Shown here one piece after another: positions 1 through 10,949 of a stretch of DNA of 64,000 nucleotides. Position numbers and translations under genes: made by a program. The stretch is taken from positions 9,676,099 to 9,740,098 of the forward strand of contig JAJEKV010000032.1 of the NCBI GenBank assembly GCA_021234155.1, read 5' to 3'. The notes under the pieces are model-generated. The model ran no database searches and had not been told where the DNA came from. It saw only the letters and a list, made by a program, of their open reading frames with translations. The first letter of the stretch is position 1; each line of letters starts with the position of its first letter. This DNA is from Isoetes taiwanensis (taxonomy: Eukaryota > Streptophyta > Lycopodiopsida > Isoetales > Isoetaceae).

Positions 1-734
1 TGAGATCATATGGCTTGGCATTTCAAGATTGTCAAAAGTGTCTCTCACCATGATGGAACTAAGTTCAAATGAAGACAAAAAATGATGGGCCTGTGTATTA
101 GATACAGTTATAAATTAATTTTCAATTTCTTACAAGTTGTTCTATGCCCCTGACTGAAAAAGGACATTTGAATATGTTACTGTATAATATAGAAATTAAG
201 GCCCCTCTTTTATAGTCGTAATTGTAAACAATCCTCTTTCACTATCAAAGGCAAAACAGATTGAATCTTGAATAAAAAAAGGAGTGATCAACAATGCTTG
301 GTCCACGAAATATGTTTCATGGAGGGGCAATTAAATTTCGTGCAATTAAATTACAAAACCACCATACATTGCTGCTTAGATGACAGGGTAAGCCATGCCA
401 TCTATTTTGAGATGTGCATCTTTATCAATTTTGTGCTTTACAAATTATCTTGCACTGAATCTTCTTCTGCGGTGTAGTCGAAGAATATGCAACAACTATT
501 GTTTTAGCTGGGTTTTCTATTTTTGTAACGTCAATCATGAGAGCTATCAATCATGTCTTATAAGAGTGGGATGTGTGTCCCCATATTGACGGATACACAT
601 TAAATTTTGCCAAAGGAAAAAATGTTGATATATGTATTTTGTTCTGTGTTTTGGACTACATAATCACAACCACTTCTTATGGCCAAGTCCTTTGAAAGAG
701 GCAACCATTATCATGGGTTTGGTTTAGGCTTTAG

Positions 735-949
735 GGGTTATAGCTTTATCATATTTTGAATATTAAATATTAGAACCTAACATACAGCTCACAGATGGAG
801 CAAGCAATGCTATCAACCATGTCAGCACGCCACAAATTTAGGGTCACAGCTTCATCATATTTTGAATTTAAGAAACTAGAATCTAACAAACAGCTCATGG
901 ATTGAGTAGGCAATGCTATCAACCATGTCGTTATCACACCATAAATTTA
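735..949. repeat. Two-copy tandem duplication, about 107 bp unit
   Basis: Copy one (735-840) and copy two (841-949) both run from a GGGTYAYAGCTTYATCAT start to an AATTTA end. They share the phrase GCAATGCTATCAACCATGTC. They differ by scattered substitutions and small indels, so the duplication is not recent. Confidence 0.75.
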
Positions 950-1547
950 GGGTTTAATGTTTAGGATTTGGCATTTAGGATTTGTAAGTTTGAATAGGAT
1001 GTTATGACTATGTTTTTATATCTTTTACAAAAGGAGAATGTTTTTATATATTTTATGGATGGATTGGTTTAGAGTTTAGGGGCTACAACTTTACCATTTG
1101 GGCGCTACAACTTTACCATATTATGAACTCTCACATGCATAGGAATTTTAAGGGCACGATGCATATATTGCGATTACATAAAATCTTTTTGCACTCCGGT
1201 TGAATCATTATTAGATTTGTTATCTTCTACGAAAACCTATACCAACCTAGGCACCAACAAATGTTCTAAACTCTATGTGCTCCATCTTTTACCTTGCTCT
1301 ACCCATTCCATTATTCTATTACTGTTATGTGCGCCTATTCCATGTGCCTCATGACTAATGCGACCTCCCTAAGCCTATCACATCAATTATTCCATTATAT
1401 CTATGGACATTAATATGCTTACAACTCTTTATTCATTTTATCATCCATGGTCTCGTGAGCGATAAAATAAAATTCAACTCAATTCATTCAATTTATTTCA
1501 CCTACAAATTCCACACATATACCACCATTCCACACGTCCCTGACTAA

Positions 1548-1577
1548 TGCCCGGCATCGCCGGGCACACGTTTCTAG
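1548..1577 (+). mobile_element. Helitron-like 3' terminus
   Basis: An 8-bp stem (TGCCCGGC, loop ATC, GCCGGGCA; 1548-1566) is followed after seven bases by CTAG and then T (1574-1578). Plant Helitrons end in a short GC-rich hairpin about 10 bases before CTRR and insert between A and T, so the pattern fits. The CT-rich sequence from about 1200 to 1547 may be the element body. No matching 5' TC end and no Rep/helicase coding sequence was found, so this would be a non-autonomous or truncated copy. Confidence 0.5.
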
Positions 1578-2283
1578 TAGTAGTATATCTAGAAAATTTG
1601 CGAAAACCAGAGTAACAGGTATATATGTTGGTTGCGCCAGCTAGCTCCTGTCTTGAGCCAACCTTGGCCGACGGATTTAGAGAGTTAAATTTTTGCTATT
1701 TTTTAAGCAGGCTTGCCCTGTTACAGTGAAACTTCTGGCTATGAATAATCTCTGTCTTCACATTTGTTATTTCTCTGCGGTGTTCTGCAAGTATGATATT
1801 GCTCTTACAGTAACTACTCTATCGTGCCCAACATGCAGAACTGACAAATGATCCGGAGTCCTCTCACTTGCCATTATATTATTGATTAGATGAAGTCAAA
1901 CTCACTTCTGTATATGTTCCTAATGAATTGTAGTAGCAATTTCTTTGTTAATATATAGATAACGTGGTCGAAGCGTGTTTATACCTTATATATGAATAAA
2001 ATTCTAAGCGTTAGCACCATATGGAGCTTATAGAACTCTTATTTTCAACACTGATCCATTTGGCTCTAAATGGAACCACGTGCTGAATAATGATCCGGCA
2101 TCCAGTGGCATGTCTTCCTCCGTGTAAGGAAGGATTGAAAGCCCATTTCCAGGATCTATTTTTGTTTGGTTTATGTAAAGGCAGGGCTAGCTTTGCATTT
2201 GTAAACCATTATCCGTGCCAGCTAACTTCTACACCTCTGTTGTACTTTGGAGCCTGGCCAGATGATCAAATTTGCGAAGCTTG

Positions 2284-2667
2284 TGTTTATTCACTGTCCC
2301 TGAAGATGATGCCCTTTCTGATATGGATGCTGCTTTGCATTTTTTCACTGATGTCATGCATGTGAAGGCTGGTGGAGTTGTCTCCGCTACTAGGGTGGGA
2401 GCGGCAAGGCCTGATCGTCCCCGCCATCTTTTGGTTCGGTTTCAAGACCCTCTTAGCCGCTTACATGTTCTTCAGCATGGAAACCATCTCAGAGGGACTA
2501 GTTTCTCAGTACAGGAGGACCTCTCCCCTCTTCAATTGTGTAACCGTAAGGAGGAGCTCTGCAAGGTGACGGCAGCCCGCCTGCAAAAGAAATGGGCAGT
2601 GTACAGGGGAGGCGCAGCAATTATTCTAGATCAATGGCCTTCCAATCCTTGGATTGGCTATGTCTAG
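2284..2667 (+). pseudogene. L1-type ORF1 protein fragment (Transposase_22-like), copy A
   Basis: This is a 5'-truncated open frame that lacks its original start. It begins inside the RRM-like domain and retains the signature ARPDRPRHLLVRF, then HGNHLRGTSF, EDLSPLQLCNRK and the C-terminal KKWAVYRGGAAII. These match the order of blocks in mammalian L1 ORF1p (RRM, then C-terminal domain), a nucleic-acid chaperone that binds element RNA. The region is open to the stop at 2665-2667. It is nearly colinear with the proteins at 25663-26526 and 47526-48047. Confidence 0.7.
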
Positions 2668-2866
2668 ATAATTTTAGAAGCATAAATTTATCACTAGCAT
2701 TAGCATTATCTTCTTTTATTCTTGGTAGCCTTTTAATATTTGGTTATTGTATTTGGTGATGGGGCCTAGTCCCCCAGGTTTTACATGGGCTGTTGCCCTT
2801 GCATGTGTCGTCCATAACCCGTTGGGTTCCCGTGGACGTAAAAATTCTTATCTTATCTTATCTTTA
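2284..2866 (+). mobile_element. ORF1-only LINE derivative, copy A (5' truncated)
   Basis: The element contains the C-terminal part of an L1-type ORF1 protein (frame 2284-2667), about 180 bases of 3' UTR, the hairpin motif CCATAACCCGTTGGGTTCC (2813-2831), a GTGGACGT box and a (TCTTA)n tail at 2846-2866. No reverse transcriptase follows ORF1. The 3' UTR carries self-complementary GGGGCCTAGTCCCC and GGGCTGTTGCCC blocks, a layout also seen in copies B and C. The 5' end is cut just inside the RNA-binding domain. Architecture and tail are seen directly; retrotransposition by a related LINE is inferred. Confidence 0.75.
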
Positions 2867-3219
2867 TTTCTGTACTTCTCCTATGCAGGATAAAAATGAC
2901 TTTCTGATAAGTCTAATTTCTTACAATTTTGTTCTCTCTTACGATTTGATGATAGATAGATTGAGCTCACTTATTTGTCAAAAAATCAAAACTTACGGGA
3001 CCAGCAAATCTGTAAAAACAGTATCTCAAGTAACAATTTCATGCCTATAATATGAAAGTTAAGCCACCAATTCTGATTCTGTAAGGTTACCTATATATGG
3101 GAAAGAATAATCAAGCTCGTGCAGCCTACCAAATGTAGCTAGAAGAGACGACTTGCCAGACCTAGCTTCTCCAAAATCTTCAAATGCTTAATTTGAGACG
3201 GAGGATATGAAAGTGTGAG

Positions 3220-3430
3220 GTAACTACTCAGAGTTAACTCTTCTAGTTCTTAGTCTTTCAAATAAAAAACCTCTCTCTAGGTAGCTACTCAGAGAGTAAA
3301 AAATTACAACTTTTAAATCTTTCAAATAAGAAACATCTCTCTAGGTAAGAAATTACAATTTTTAAGTCTTCCAAATAAAAAACATCTCTCTAGATAGCTG
3401 CTCAGAGAGTAAAAATTTACAATTTCTAGA
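3220..3430. repeat. Tandem array, unit about 50-63 bp
   Basis: Nearly four degenerate copies of a unit containing TAGCTACTCAGAGAGTAAAA, then AATTACAA, CTTTCAAATAA and ACATCTCTCTAGG. One internal copy (about 3344-3390) lacks the CTACTCAGAG part. No coding potential is apparent. Confidence 0.75.
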
Positions 3431-3794
3431 TGTAAAAGACATCTGAAAAATGGAACTGCATCCGGGGGTAATGGAGCACTAACCATTCTAACGAATGGGG
3501 TATCAATCATGTTTGAGAACTGGAATGCATTTCAAAAGAGGTGCACTACTGTAAAACTCTAAATTTTGCATTGTTATATCTTGCAAAGAGCACACAATAT
3601 ACAAAAGTCATATTTGGTTTATTTTGAGAAGATCCATTTTTTCCAAAGCATTAACAACTCCATTGGAATATCCATATTTGTGCGTATGATGAAATGATAA
3701 CATCCTACGTAACTACATCACTCTGTCAAGTGTCAACTCCAAAGCCGCCTGTAAAAGCTCCTTAACACCCTGCTCCTTGAGTTTTTATGCCTAA

Positions 3795-3925
3795 AACAGT
3801 CATAACGCCCTAGGGCGTTATCACGAAGGCTCATAACGCCCTAGGGTATTATCATGAAGGCTTATAACACCCTCGGAGTAGGGTGTTAAGGGAGATAACA
3901 CCCTGGCCCTCGGGCATTAATGGGA
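3795..3925. repeat. Short palindromic tandem repeats (AACGCCCTAGGGCGTT type)
   Basis: The sequence repeats CATAACGCCCTAGGGCGTTATCA and variants about every 35 bases, at least three times. Each unit is itself self-complementary around CCCTAGGG. It lies where the 3' LTR of the gypsy element would be, so it may be an LTR-internal repeat. Confidence 0.6.
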
Positions 3926-4266
3926 ATAAAATTCTCGGGCAATATGTATCAGGAATGATGATGATATATTCAAGACCAGTATGGAGAGAGTACATTCTAA
4001 CATTGCCTGTCCAAGTAACAAAAAATTTAGCAAAATAGGGAGGTTGAAGGAATTGGTCAACTGAATGCAAAACCCTATTGGACAAAACAGTTAGTTTAAA
4101 ATCGTCATAAACTGCTTCTAAGCACTACTTTTCTATTATAAAATACTATATACTCATATCGCTACTCGAAAATCATCTTCCAAATATGCAATACCTATTC
4201 CAAACAACATAGCGGCGGTGACAACCGCCGCGACAAATTCTTGTATGAGCTCCCTTTTTCAGCCAC

Positions 4267-4356
4267 TATGGTGTACAAGGCTACTAAAGTAGACTTGTAC
4301 AGTGACGTAGCTCAAAACTATATGTATTATAGCGTATATTTCAGGGGAACGTCACA
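4267..4356 (-). repeat. Edge of a Ty3/gypsy 3' LTR
   Basis: Read on the minus strand, the block starts TGTGACGTTCCCCTG directly after a polypurine tract, as an LTR start does. The same 90-bp block recurs at 63086-63176 with about a dozen differences. Only this edge is defined; the inner extent of the LTR to the left is unknown. Confidence 0.65.
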
Positions 4357-4369
4357 TTCTCCCCCCCTT
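4357..4369 (-). promoter_or_regulatory. Polypurine tract of the gypsy element
   Basis: On the minus strand the sequence AAGGGGGGGAGAA abuts TGTGACG, the LTR start. This is the usual plus-strand priming site of an LTR retrotransposon and fixes the element's orientation. Confidence 0.7.
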
Positions 4370-4401
4370 AGATAATGCCATCCGCAGCATTAAGCTAAGG
4401 G

Positions 4402-4474
4402 TAATTTTGTATAACATATAAATATAGCCTTATTATGTAAGTATAAGGCTATATTTATATGTTATACAAAATTA
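4402..4474. repeat. Perfect palindrome, 32-bp arms and 9-base loop
   Basis: The left arm 4402-4433 and right arm 4443-4474 are exact reverse complements around the loop at 4434-4442. The arms are AT-rich. It lies in the 3' UTR of the decayed gypsy element, only 33 bases from its polypurine tract. No coding capacity. Confidence 0.95.
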
Positions 4475-5172
4475 TATAGCCATAACAAGTATTATTATAT
4501 AAGTATGCACACATAATATTATTACAACAAATTTAGGAGTTCATAGTTAAGTCTAAAATCTATGACTCATGTCTTCTCGTAACATGCTCCCTCCTCCATG
4601 CTTCCCTTCACTAGCCTGCACAAGTAGCACATTATGTTATTTAAGTTAATAAGTTTGTGGTTTTAGGGGATCACCCCCTTGAGTCAAATTATTGCACTCG
4701 ATCATGGCCCCGTTAGGATTTGAGCTTAAGAACCATTTAAGATGATCCTATCATCGTCCATGATTGGGTGCTACCTTGTACATGATCCCCTTGATCAAAT
4801 ACATCGGCAGTGCCTCATGCCCCTGGGGGTTTAAGCTAGGGAACGTCCCAGTCGATCCCATCATCGCGCATGATCATGCTTACCTCATCATGACCCTCCT
4901 ATGGTCATGTGCACATGTCGTGCATCGTGGCATAGAGAACATCTTAACGATGATCCCATCATCTCGCACGATCCCATGCCTACTCGGGCATGACTCCTTC
5001 AGTCATGCACACCTCGCAGTGCATCTGGTCATGCGCACTCTTGGTGCGTACTGGCCTAGAGAACGCCCCTGGGGGGATCTCATCATCACCTACACTCCAA
5101 GGTCTTCACATATGCATCCCCTACCCTAGAATGCATAAGCTTTTCTGCACTTACACTAAGGCATACACAAGC

Positions 5173-5442
5173 TTAGCTAAGAGCATCTGACGAGTTGGCG
5201 TCGACCAATTCGGAGATGACTTGGCCGTCGAATTGTTCCAAGAATTTCGGGTATTGCATCTTCACGGGCAAGTGCTTCCACTTGACCACGTATTGGGGAA
5301 ACTGAGACCTTATTACCTCCTTAAATGCTTTGTCGAGAATTAGCTCGGGGACTATCTCGATTTGCTCCTCCATCATCTCCAACAAGGTTGGAGTCTTTAA
5401 AACCTCCTTTGGGTTTGGAGTATGCCTCTTAAGTAGGCCCAT
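5173..5442 (-). pseudogene. Gypsy integrase C-terminus / chromodomain-like tail
   Basis: The open frame starts with a VGLLKRH-like block (here MGLLKRHTPNPKEV), typical of the region after the integrase core in plant chromoviruses. It continues to FPQYVVKWKHLPV, which resembles the chromodomain strand YLVKWKxLP; the usual acidic TWED segment that follows is not preserved. The chromodomain would target integration to heterochromatin. The frame ends at 5173 and upstream pol is frameshifted, so this is a remnant. Confidence 0.6.
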
Positions 5443-5950
5443 GTGGAAGACTTTGTGGACCCTTTAGATGGGCAGGCAACTCGAGCTTGTAGGCTTGGCT
5501 CCCTACTCGCTCCAAAATCTTGAAAGGTCCTGCCCACCTTAGAGCAAGCTACTTACAATTGCCGATGCGAAGCTTCACTTGATTGACCTTTACTTGAGCC
5601 AAACTTTATCTCCCAGAACAAACTCTCAAGGAGTTTTATGTCTATCTGCTAGACTCTTCTGATGTGCCTTTGTTGTTTGAAGATATTCTCGCACTTCTAC
5701 CATAAGTTGCTGCATATCTACCGTCATTGTTGAGAAACTTCTACCTTGGACACTAGATTATGCCACCTAACTGGGGCCAAGCATTGATAACCATAACTAA
5801 TCATGGAGGGGGACACCTTCGATGACTCTTACTTTGTATTATTGTATGTAACTCAACAAGGTGGATGTAATCGGCCCATTTGGATTGCTTGTTCCAACAT
5901 AGTTTCTTAACGCGTCCTCCAAAATTGCAGATCGTGTTAAAGAAGTCTTG

Positions 5951-6200
5951 CTAAACGGCGCTAAAGAACTTCGGATCTCTACAGGTGATGATCGACCCCG
6001 GCATTCCGTGCAACCTGAAAAAAAAATCTCTTATGTAGACAACAAGGCTAGATCCATGGCAAGAATGTGCCCTTTTTTCAACAAAGCTCCTTGTTGTCCT
6101 TGGAATGCCCGCTATGAAATCCATGCTGATGACTTCCCACTTGGCGTCTGGCACCGCCTAAGGTTCCAAAAAACTCCTGAGGTTCGAAGTTGTTCTGCCT
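5951..6200 (-). pseudogene. Gypsy integrase core fragment
   Basis: The translated minus strand reads PDAKWEVISMDFIAGIP, the block with the first catalytic aspartate of the DDE integrase core, and later RLHGMPGSIITCRDPKF. The family normally has SDRDPKF at the second position; here the first aspartate of that block is replaced by cysteine. The segment between the two blocks is shortened and shifted. Together these show an inactive integrase. Confidence 0.7.
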
Positions 6201-6599
6201 TTGCCTGCTGACGCAACTGACATTCTTGGATATACCTCACTATATGCTTCTTTATGCCCGGCCAGAAGTAGCTACTTCTAATCTTGAAGTAGGCCTTTAT
6301 AGATTCTGCATGGCTGGAAATAGGGCTATTATGTGTATCATGGAATATTAACTTTCTTACTCCTGATGCTTCAAGTACGCATAGTTGTTCTTGTGATATA
6401 AAATATTGCCTTCCTTTTTAAATATGTTTGAAGGTCTCTCTTTCTTTTCCATCCTTGTGCTCTTGCAAAGACTAGCCCATATGTGTTTGAACTCCATGTT
6501 AGAGGAGATGGCTTCTTCTATTTTCTTGCCGAATTCGCTTGCCGAAGTGGAGATGGCATTGCAAAATAATGCTTCAAAAGCTTGTCAATAAATGGCGAT

Positions 6600-6890
6600 G
6601 TCTTAGCATCTCCACTGCTTTCCTCAAATGGGCTGCATGTGCTTCCATTGATTTGCTCGAGCTCACGATGTCGTCGAAGAAAAATTGATGATGAACTCAT
6701 CCAAAAAATCTTTGAAGATGTCGTTCCTCAAGTGTATAAAAGTCGGTGGAGCATTCGATAGGCTCAGGAGCATTACTGTGAACTCATAGTGCCCATACCG
6801 TGTTCTGAATGAGTCTTATAATTATCTTCCTCCTTCATTCTTATTTGATGATTGCCCGACCTTAAGTCAATTTTGTAAAAGAATCTTGCT
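6600..6890 (-). pseudogene. Gypsy reverse transcriptase fragment
   Basis: The minus strand shows KIDLRSG (motif A side), then QIRMKEED, RYGHYEFTVM and NAPPTF, the usual Ty3/gypsy order. At least one frameshift separates KIDLRSG from the RYGHYEF block. The expected FLDDILVYS catalytic block is degraded to FIINFSSTT, so both motif C aspartates are gone. Confidence 0.7.
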
Positions 6891-9242
6891 CCTTGGGCCT
6901 AATCCATTATGTCGTTTGCTTGTTGAGCTGCTAATGACTGATATACGTCTTTAGATTTCCATCCTGGCCGAAAGGATCCTTAAGTCGGTCAACTCCTACA
7001 ATTGCTTCTTGAGCTCTGCTAGCTCGAAAGTGCTCATTCTATAAAGAGCTTTGCTGGCCGGCTCTGCATCTGGTGCAAGAGTGATTTCAGACTCTATGCC
7101 TCTACAGGGCAAAAGCTCTCAAATTTCATCCAGAGGTATACCATGGGACTTCTTGATTAGCTTAGAAATTGGCCGAGGCAACTTTTTCGAAGTAGCATCT
7201 TCCTTCTTACTCTTGTGGTTGGGGTCGACGACTTGTAGCTTAAGTATGTACGACGTCATTTCTCATGATGCACTTAAGTAATTGCTTCACTGACATGCGT
7301 GCGTGATTGAGATTACTTCCTTAACTTTAATTATAAGGTACTTGCCCTTTGGTGTTGTTATTGCCTTAGCCGGCTTTAATATTCCATGTCTATTATGAGA
7401 TCATGCTTGCCAATGCACATAAGTTGGTGCCGATGCTCTACTTTGCTCCGCTTAAGGTTGATGTCGAACTTGACTCTTGTTCCGTTGGTGCTGCTAATTA
7501 CTCGGCCTTGCCATAATTATTGGCATAGATTGACTTAAGAGTCTTGCTCTTAGAGATGCCCGCCATCTAGGAGGTGCAAGGTTACAGGTTAAAAATTCAC
7601 TTAGATAAATCCTATGGCCACAAGTTTTGTCGACATGACATTTCCTTTGGACACACATAAAAAACTATGCAATTAAATAATTATTCTTGTTTTAGATCTA
7701 ATCTATACTCTAAGATCCCCCCTTTCTTAATTATTGCCCTCTTGAAATAGTCCCACCTTTGAGTTGATGCTATCTAAGAAGTTGACCGGACTTATTAGAT
7801 TGCTTCCCTTCATTTGGTCGGATTATTCCTTATGAGGTACACGTCATATACATGGTTCGGTTATCCTATTATTGAATCCTTCTTAGCGAGGTGATCAAGC
7901 TCATGAAGAGGTTTCAATATGCTAGATATCTATCAGCAATGCATGTAGTTTTAGTACTCCATACGTGTTTCTTCCCAATCCTTGAAGCTTTGCTCAATTC
8001 TTGGGTCCATCCTTTCTAAAAGAAATAACAAAAATCTACTCAAAATTTTGTCCCAATCCCATCATGGATATTATCACCCATAATTCTAAGATATATCTGA
8101 TAGGTTCTCTAGCTTGCTTAAAGCTAGCATAGTCGTTAGTCACTGGAGTAGCAAGGCGATGATCTATAATTTGTTGAAAAAAAATCTGGTCTCCTTGGAG
8201 TTGTTGTATAATTATTCATGTGCCTTGCTTTCTTTTGTCAAACATATTCTGACTCTGCTCGTCCTTAATGTTGATGTTGACTACCTTCATTAAAGTATCC
8301 ATATTAGTCGACCTGATGATGTAGTGGATAGCATGAGTCTCGGTGTCACATCCCAGAGGCTTGAAATGTAATGTTCTCCACCATGTAGAATCTTTCATGT
8401 CAATTCATCTGCTTTGGAGGTTATACGATTTGAAAATGATTCTTCTATCTCCTGATTTGATATTGTTGTGTTGACCTTTTCGATTCGATTCTTCGTCTTG
8501 GCGGTCACATGCTGTTGTTATAAGGCTGATGACAATGTTGAGTTCTTTACCACTTCTAACTGTGCAACTTCTCTTCCTGAGAGAACTCTATTTGCATCCA
8601 TGTGCAAGGACTATAATCTTGACTGATCAGTTAGTAATGGGGGTATTTGGTCCCCCATGGTGCCTCTTCTTAATGGTGTTTGATCTCGAATCTCTAAGAT
8701 GGAAGATTCGTCATGATCTTGAGATGGTGTTGTCAAGGTTGATATAGCTGCTCTGAAGTGTCGGGGCTGATGAGGAGGAAGTTTGTTGCGGTCTCGCCAT
8801 GTTCCTATTCCTGAGCAGCCCACACTTGCTGGCTTGTAATACCTCCATAGCCAAAGCATCTTTGCTTGGAGTCTAAATCTGATACTACTATAGGCCTGTA
8901 TAACTGCGACAGTTGCCCTTCCTAGGAGGTATGTCCAGTCTCATCCTTTAAAACTCTTGATGTCACAAGTCGATGAAGCCGTCTACTTGTTGATGGCATG
9001 GCTGTGATATTAGTCATTGATGTGGGGCCCTTCCTCGAGACAATATGGCACTTGGAGAATATCCTTGACTAGGAGATGTTCCTCCCCTAATATGTCATAT
9101 GAATTTAATTAAAGTGGGTCAGATCTCGACGTTTGGGACTCAGACTGAAAATGGGAGACATGCAAAAAAAAAAAAAGTTGCCATTGAATCATTATTAGAT
9201 TTTTCCTTGATAAAATAAGAATAACATTTACACACGACAATC

Positions 9243-9540
9243 CGAGAAGAAGGGGGTTGGTGGAGAAAGAAGAGTAGGAAGGAAGGGGAGACAGGAGGGA
9301 GGGAGGGAAAAGGCAAAGGACCACGAGAAGGGCAAAAGGGCAAAGGGGAGGGGCCAAGCAAATGGGGAGGGGAGGGAAGGGGAGGAAGGGAAGTGCAAAG
9401 TGGAGGGGAGGGGCAGGGGTCTCTTGGGGAAGGGGCGGAGGGGGAAGGGCAAAGGGAGGGGAGGGAGGGCAAGGCATGGGGAAGAGGAGGAGGGGCAAAG
9501 GGGGGAGCAATGGGGCAAAAGGGGAGGAGGGAGGGGGATT
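9243..9540 (+). repeat. Purine-rich low-complexity tract
   Basis: About 300 bases of almost pure G and A on the plus strand, built from GGGAGG, GGGGAAGG and GGCAAAGG words. The opposite strand gives long proline-rich open frames in all three phases. Open frames in all three phases mark low complexity rather than a gene. Confidence 0.9.
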
Positions 9541-9664
9541 CCATGGCTAAACAACCATTCAAAAAAATAAAAAGATTAATTAGATAGCTTAAATAATATA
9601 ATTAATTAACTAATTAATTAGACAATAAATAATTAAACAATTTAGAGAATGGTGAGAAGTTTTT

Positions 9665-9686
9665 TCTCGCCTCACGAGGCGAGAAT
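9665..9686. repeat. Hairpin TTCTCGCCTC-AC-GAGGCGAGAA
   Basis: A perfect 10-bp stem with a two-base AC centre. A related hairpin with the same AC centre and a changed but still paired stem lies at 10922-10949. Confidence 0.85.
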
Positions 9687-10921
9687 GGGCACGATTTCTC
9701 CCTTCTGTGCTCTCAAGCTAGAAATGAACCCATGGAAGAAGGGAATATGAGGATCGGGTGCCCAACTTGTGGAGTCTGGTTTTCTATTCCATCCCAAAAG
9801 GACAGCCACAGCCATCGAAGCCCCAGCAATGAACTGTACCCAATCCATCATTTCTGACAGCATAGACATCCCAAGCCCTAGAGCCTAAACTGGAGTAATT
9901 GAGGGCTTGGTACTCAAGAGGAATGCTCAAAACTTGGGCTGTGGCGTTGGAGCTGGTATCTCGCCTCTCCCGCCATTTGGATTCGGAAGGTATCACGTGA
10001 GGCCCTTGGTGAAATACCCCCTCTCACGAAATAATAATGAGGATAATGCATAAGAAAGCATATTAAATCAGAAATGAAAGTGCTTTTTTCATCAAGATGA
10101 TGGCTTTGCAACAAATCTCACAGATATGAGTGCTTTATGAAGATATTTTCGTCAATGTGTTGGCTTCTTGCAGCAACGCTGTTAATCTCAAGGGCCATAT
10201 CCTACTGCCAAAAAGACCGCCATATCCTACTGCCGAAAACTTTGCCTCTATTGCCTTCTGTTCGTTGAAATGAGGTAAGGCCGCAGGAATAATGCATGCG
10301 TTGAAAACTCAAACAAGAAGAAAAATAGAGCAGAAAGAAGGCTGTGGGTCTAGAGAGTGCTTAGGCAAGAAAAGATCTGTGGAAGAATCCGTTTCGTGTA
10401 AAATACTCAAAGCTCTAAATCGGAGATGCTTTATGTTAGAAGACAAATTGGTCTATACATCTAAACGACTGGACCGTAAGCAGAATAAAACTGGAATTCA
10501 TTGTACAAGCTAGTCCGATGGCAGGCTTGTTGGGCACACAAACGGCGTGCTTGGGCCATCAATACTGTTACCCAGACAAAATCCATCATCTCTCCGGCTT
10601 TGTGGCGCACAGAAAAAACAGGGGCATGAAATTTGTCTGAATCTGTTTTTGAGGTCGGTTCTTTACGGGTCTTAGCCTGCGGCACTGCTTAGCAGGGAGC
10701 CAAACCTACTGCACCACTGAATCGGAGGCGCGGGTGGGGGCAGACAGCCTTCCAATCCTTCCTGATCTTAGCCTGATCTACTGCCTTAGAACATCGTTCA
10801 GCTGTCCCTTCTGTGCCTCAGATGCAACACAGAGCTTCAGATCATGAAGCCTTGCCAGAAATACCTTGGTTTAGATTTGGAGACAGAATAAGTTTGAAAA
10901 GCCCTCAGAGTGGCCTCAGGG

Positions 10922-10949
10922 CCTTTCTCGACTCACGAGTCGGGAAAGG
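10922..10949. repeat. Hairpin CCTTTCTCGACTC-AC-GAGTCGGGAAAGG
   Basis: A 13-bp stem with one G.T wobble and an AC centre, flanked on both sides by GGCCTCAG-like words. It resembles the hairpin at 9665-9686. Confidence 0.8.

Larger units (their letters stand above)
1..2283. other. Gene-free AT-rich region
   Basis: No coding region is supported here. The open frames are short, lack recognisable motifs and overlap one another. The stretch holds the tandem duplication at 735-949 and the Helitron-like terminus at 1548-1577, listed separately. From 1578 to 2283 I see only unique AT-rich sequence up to the truncated ORF1-only element. Confidence 0.6.
2867..4266. other. Gene-free region with tandem repeats
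   Basis: No supported gene. It holds the tandem array at 3220-3430 and the palindromic repeats at 3795-3925. The right part probably belongs to the 3' LTR of the minus-strand gypsy element, whose edge is at 4356, but the other LTR end was not located. Confidence 0.5.
4357..8895 (-). mobile_element. Decayed Ty3/gypsy (chromovirus-like) retrotransposon, internal region
   Basis: Read on the minus strand the order is: a degenerate primer-binding site near 8878-8893, unrecognised gag-like sequence, RT (about 6600-6890), RNase H region, integrase (about 5951-6200), a chromodomain-like C-terminus (5173-5442), an 800-base 3' UTR, polypurine tract and LTR edge at 4356. Domain order RT-IN-chromodomain is typical of Ty3/gypsy chromoviruses. 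Frameshifts and stops are present throughout, so the copy is dead. The 5' LTR was not delimited to the right of 8895. Confidence 0.75.

Noticed and set aside
9109-9562. Long proline-rich open frames on the minus strand
   Set aside because: They occur in all three phases over a purine-rich low-complexity tract and have no domain or codon pattern of a gene.
9672-10114. Overlapping minus-strand frames that look protein-like
   Set aside because: Three short frames overlap in different phases, none shows a recognisable domain, and no start or splice signal joins them.
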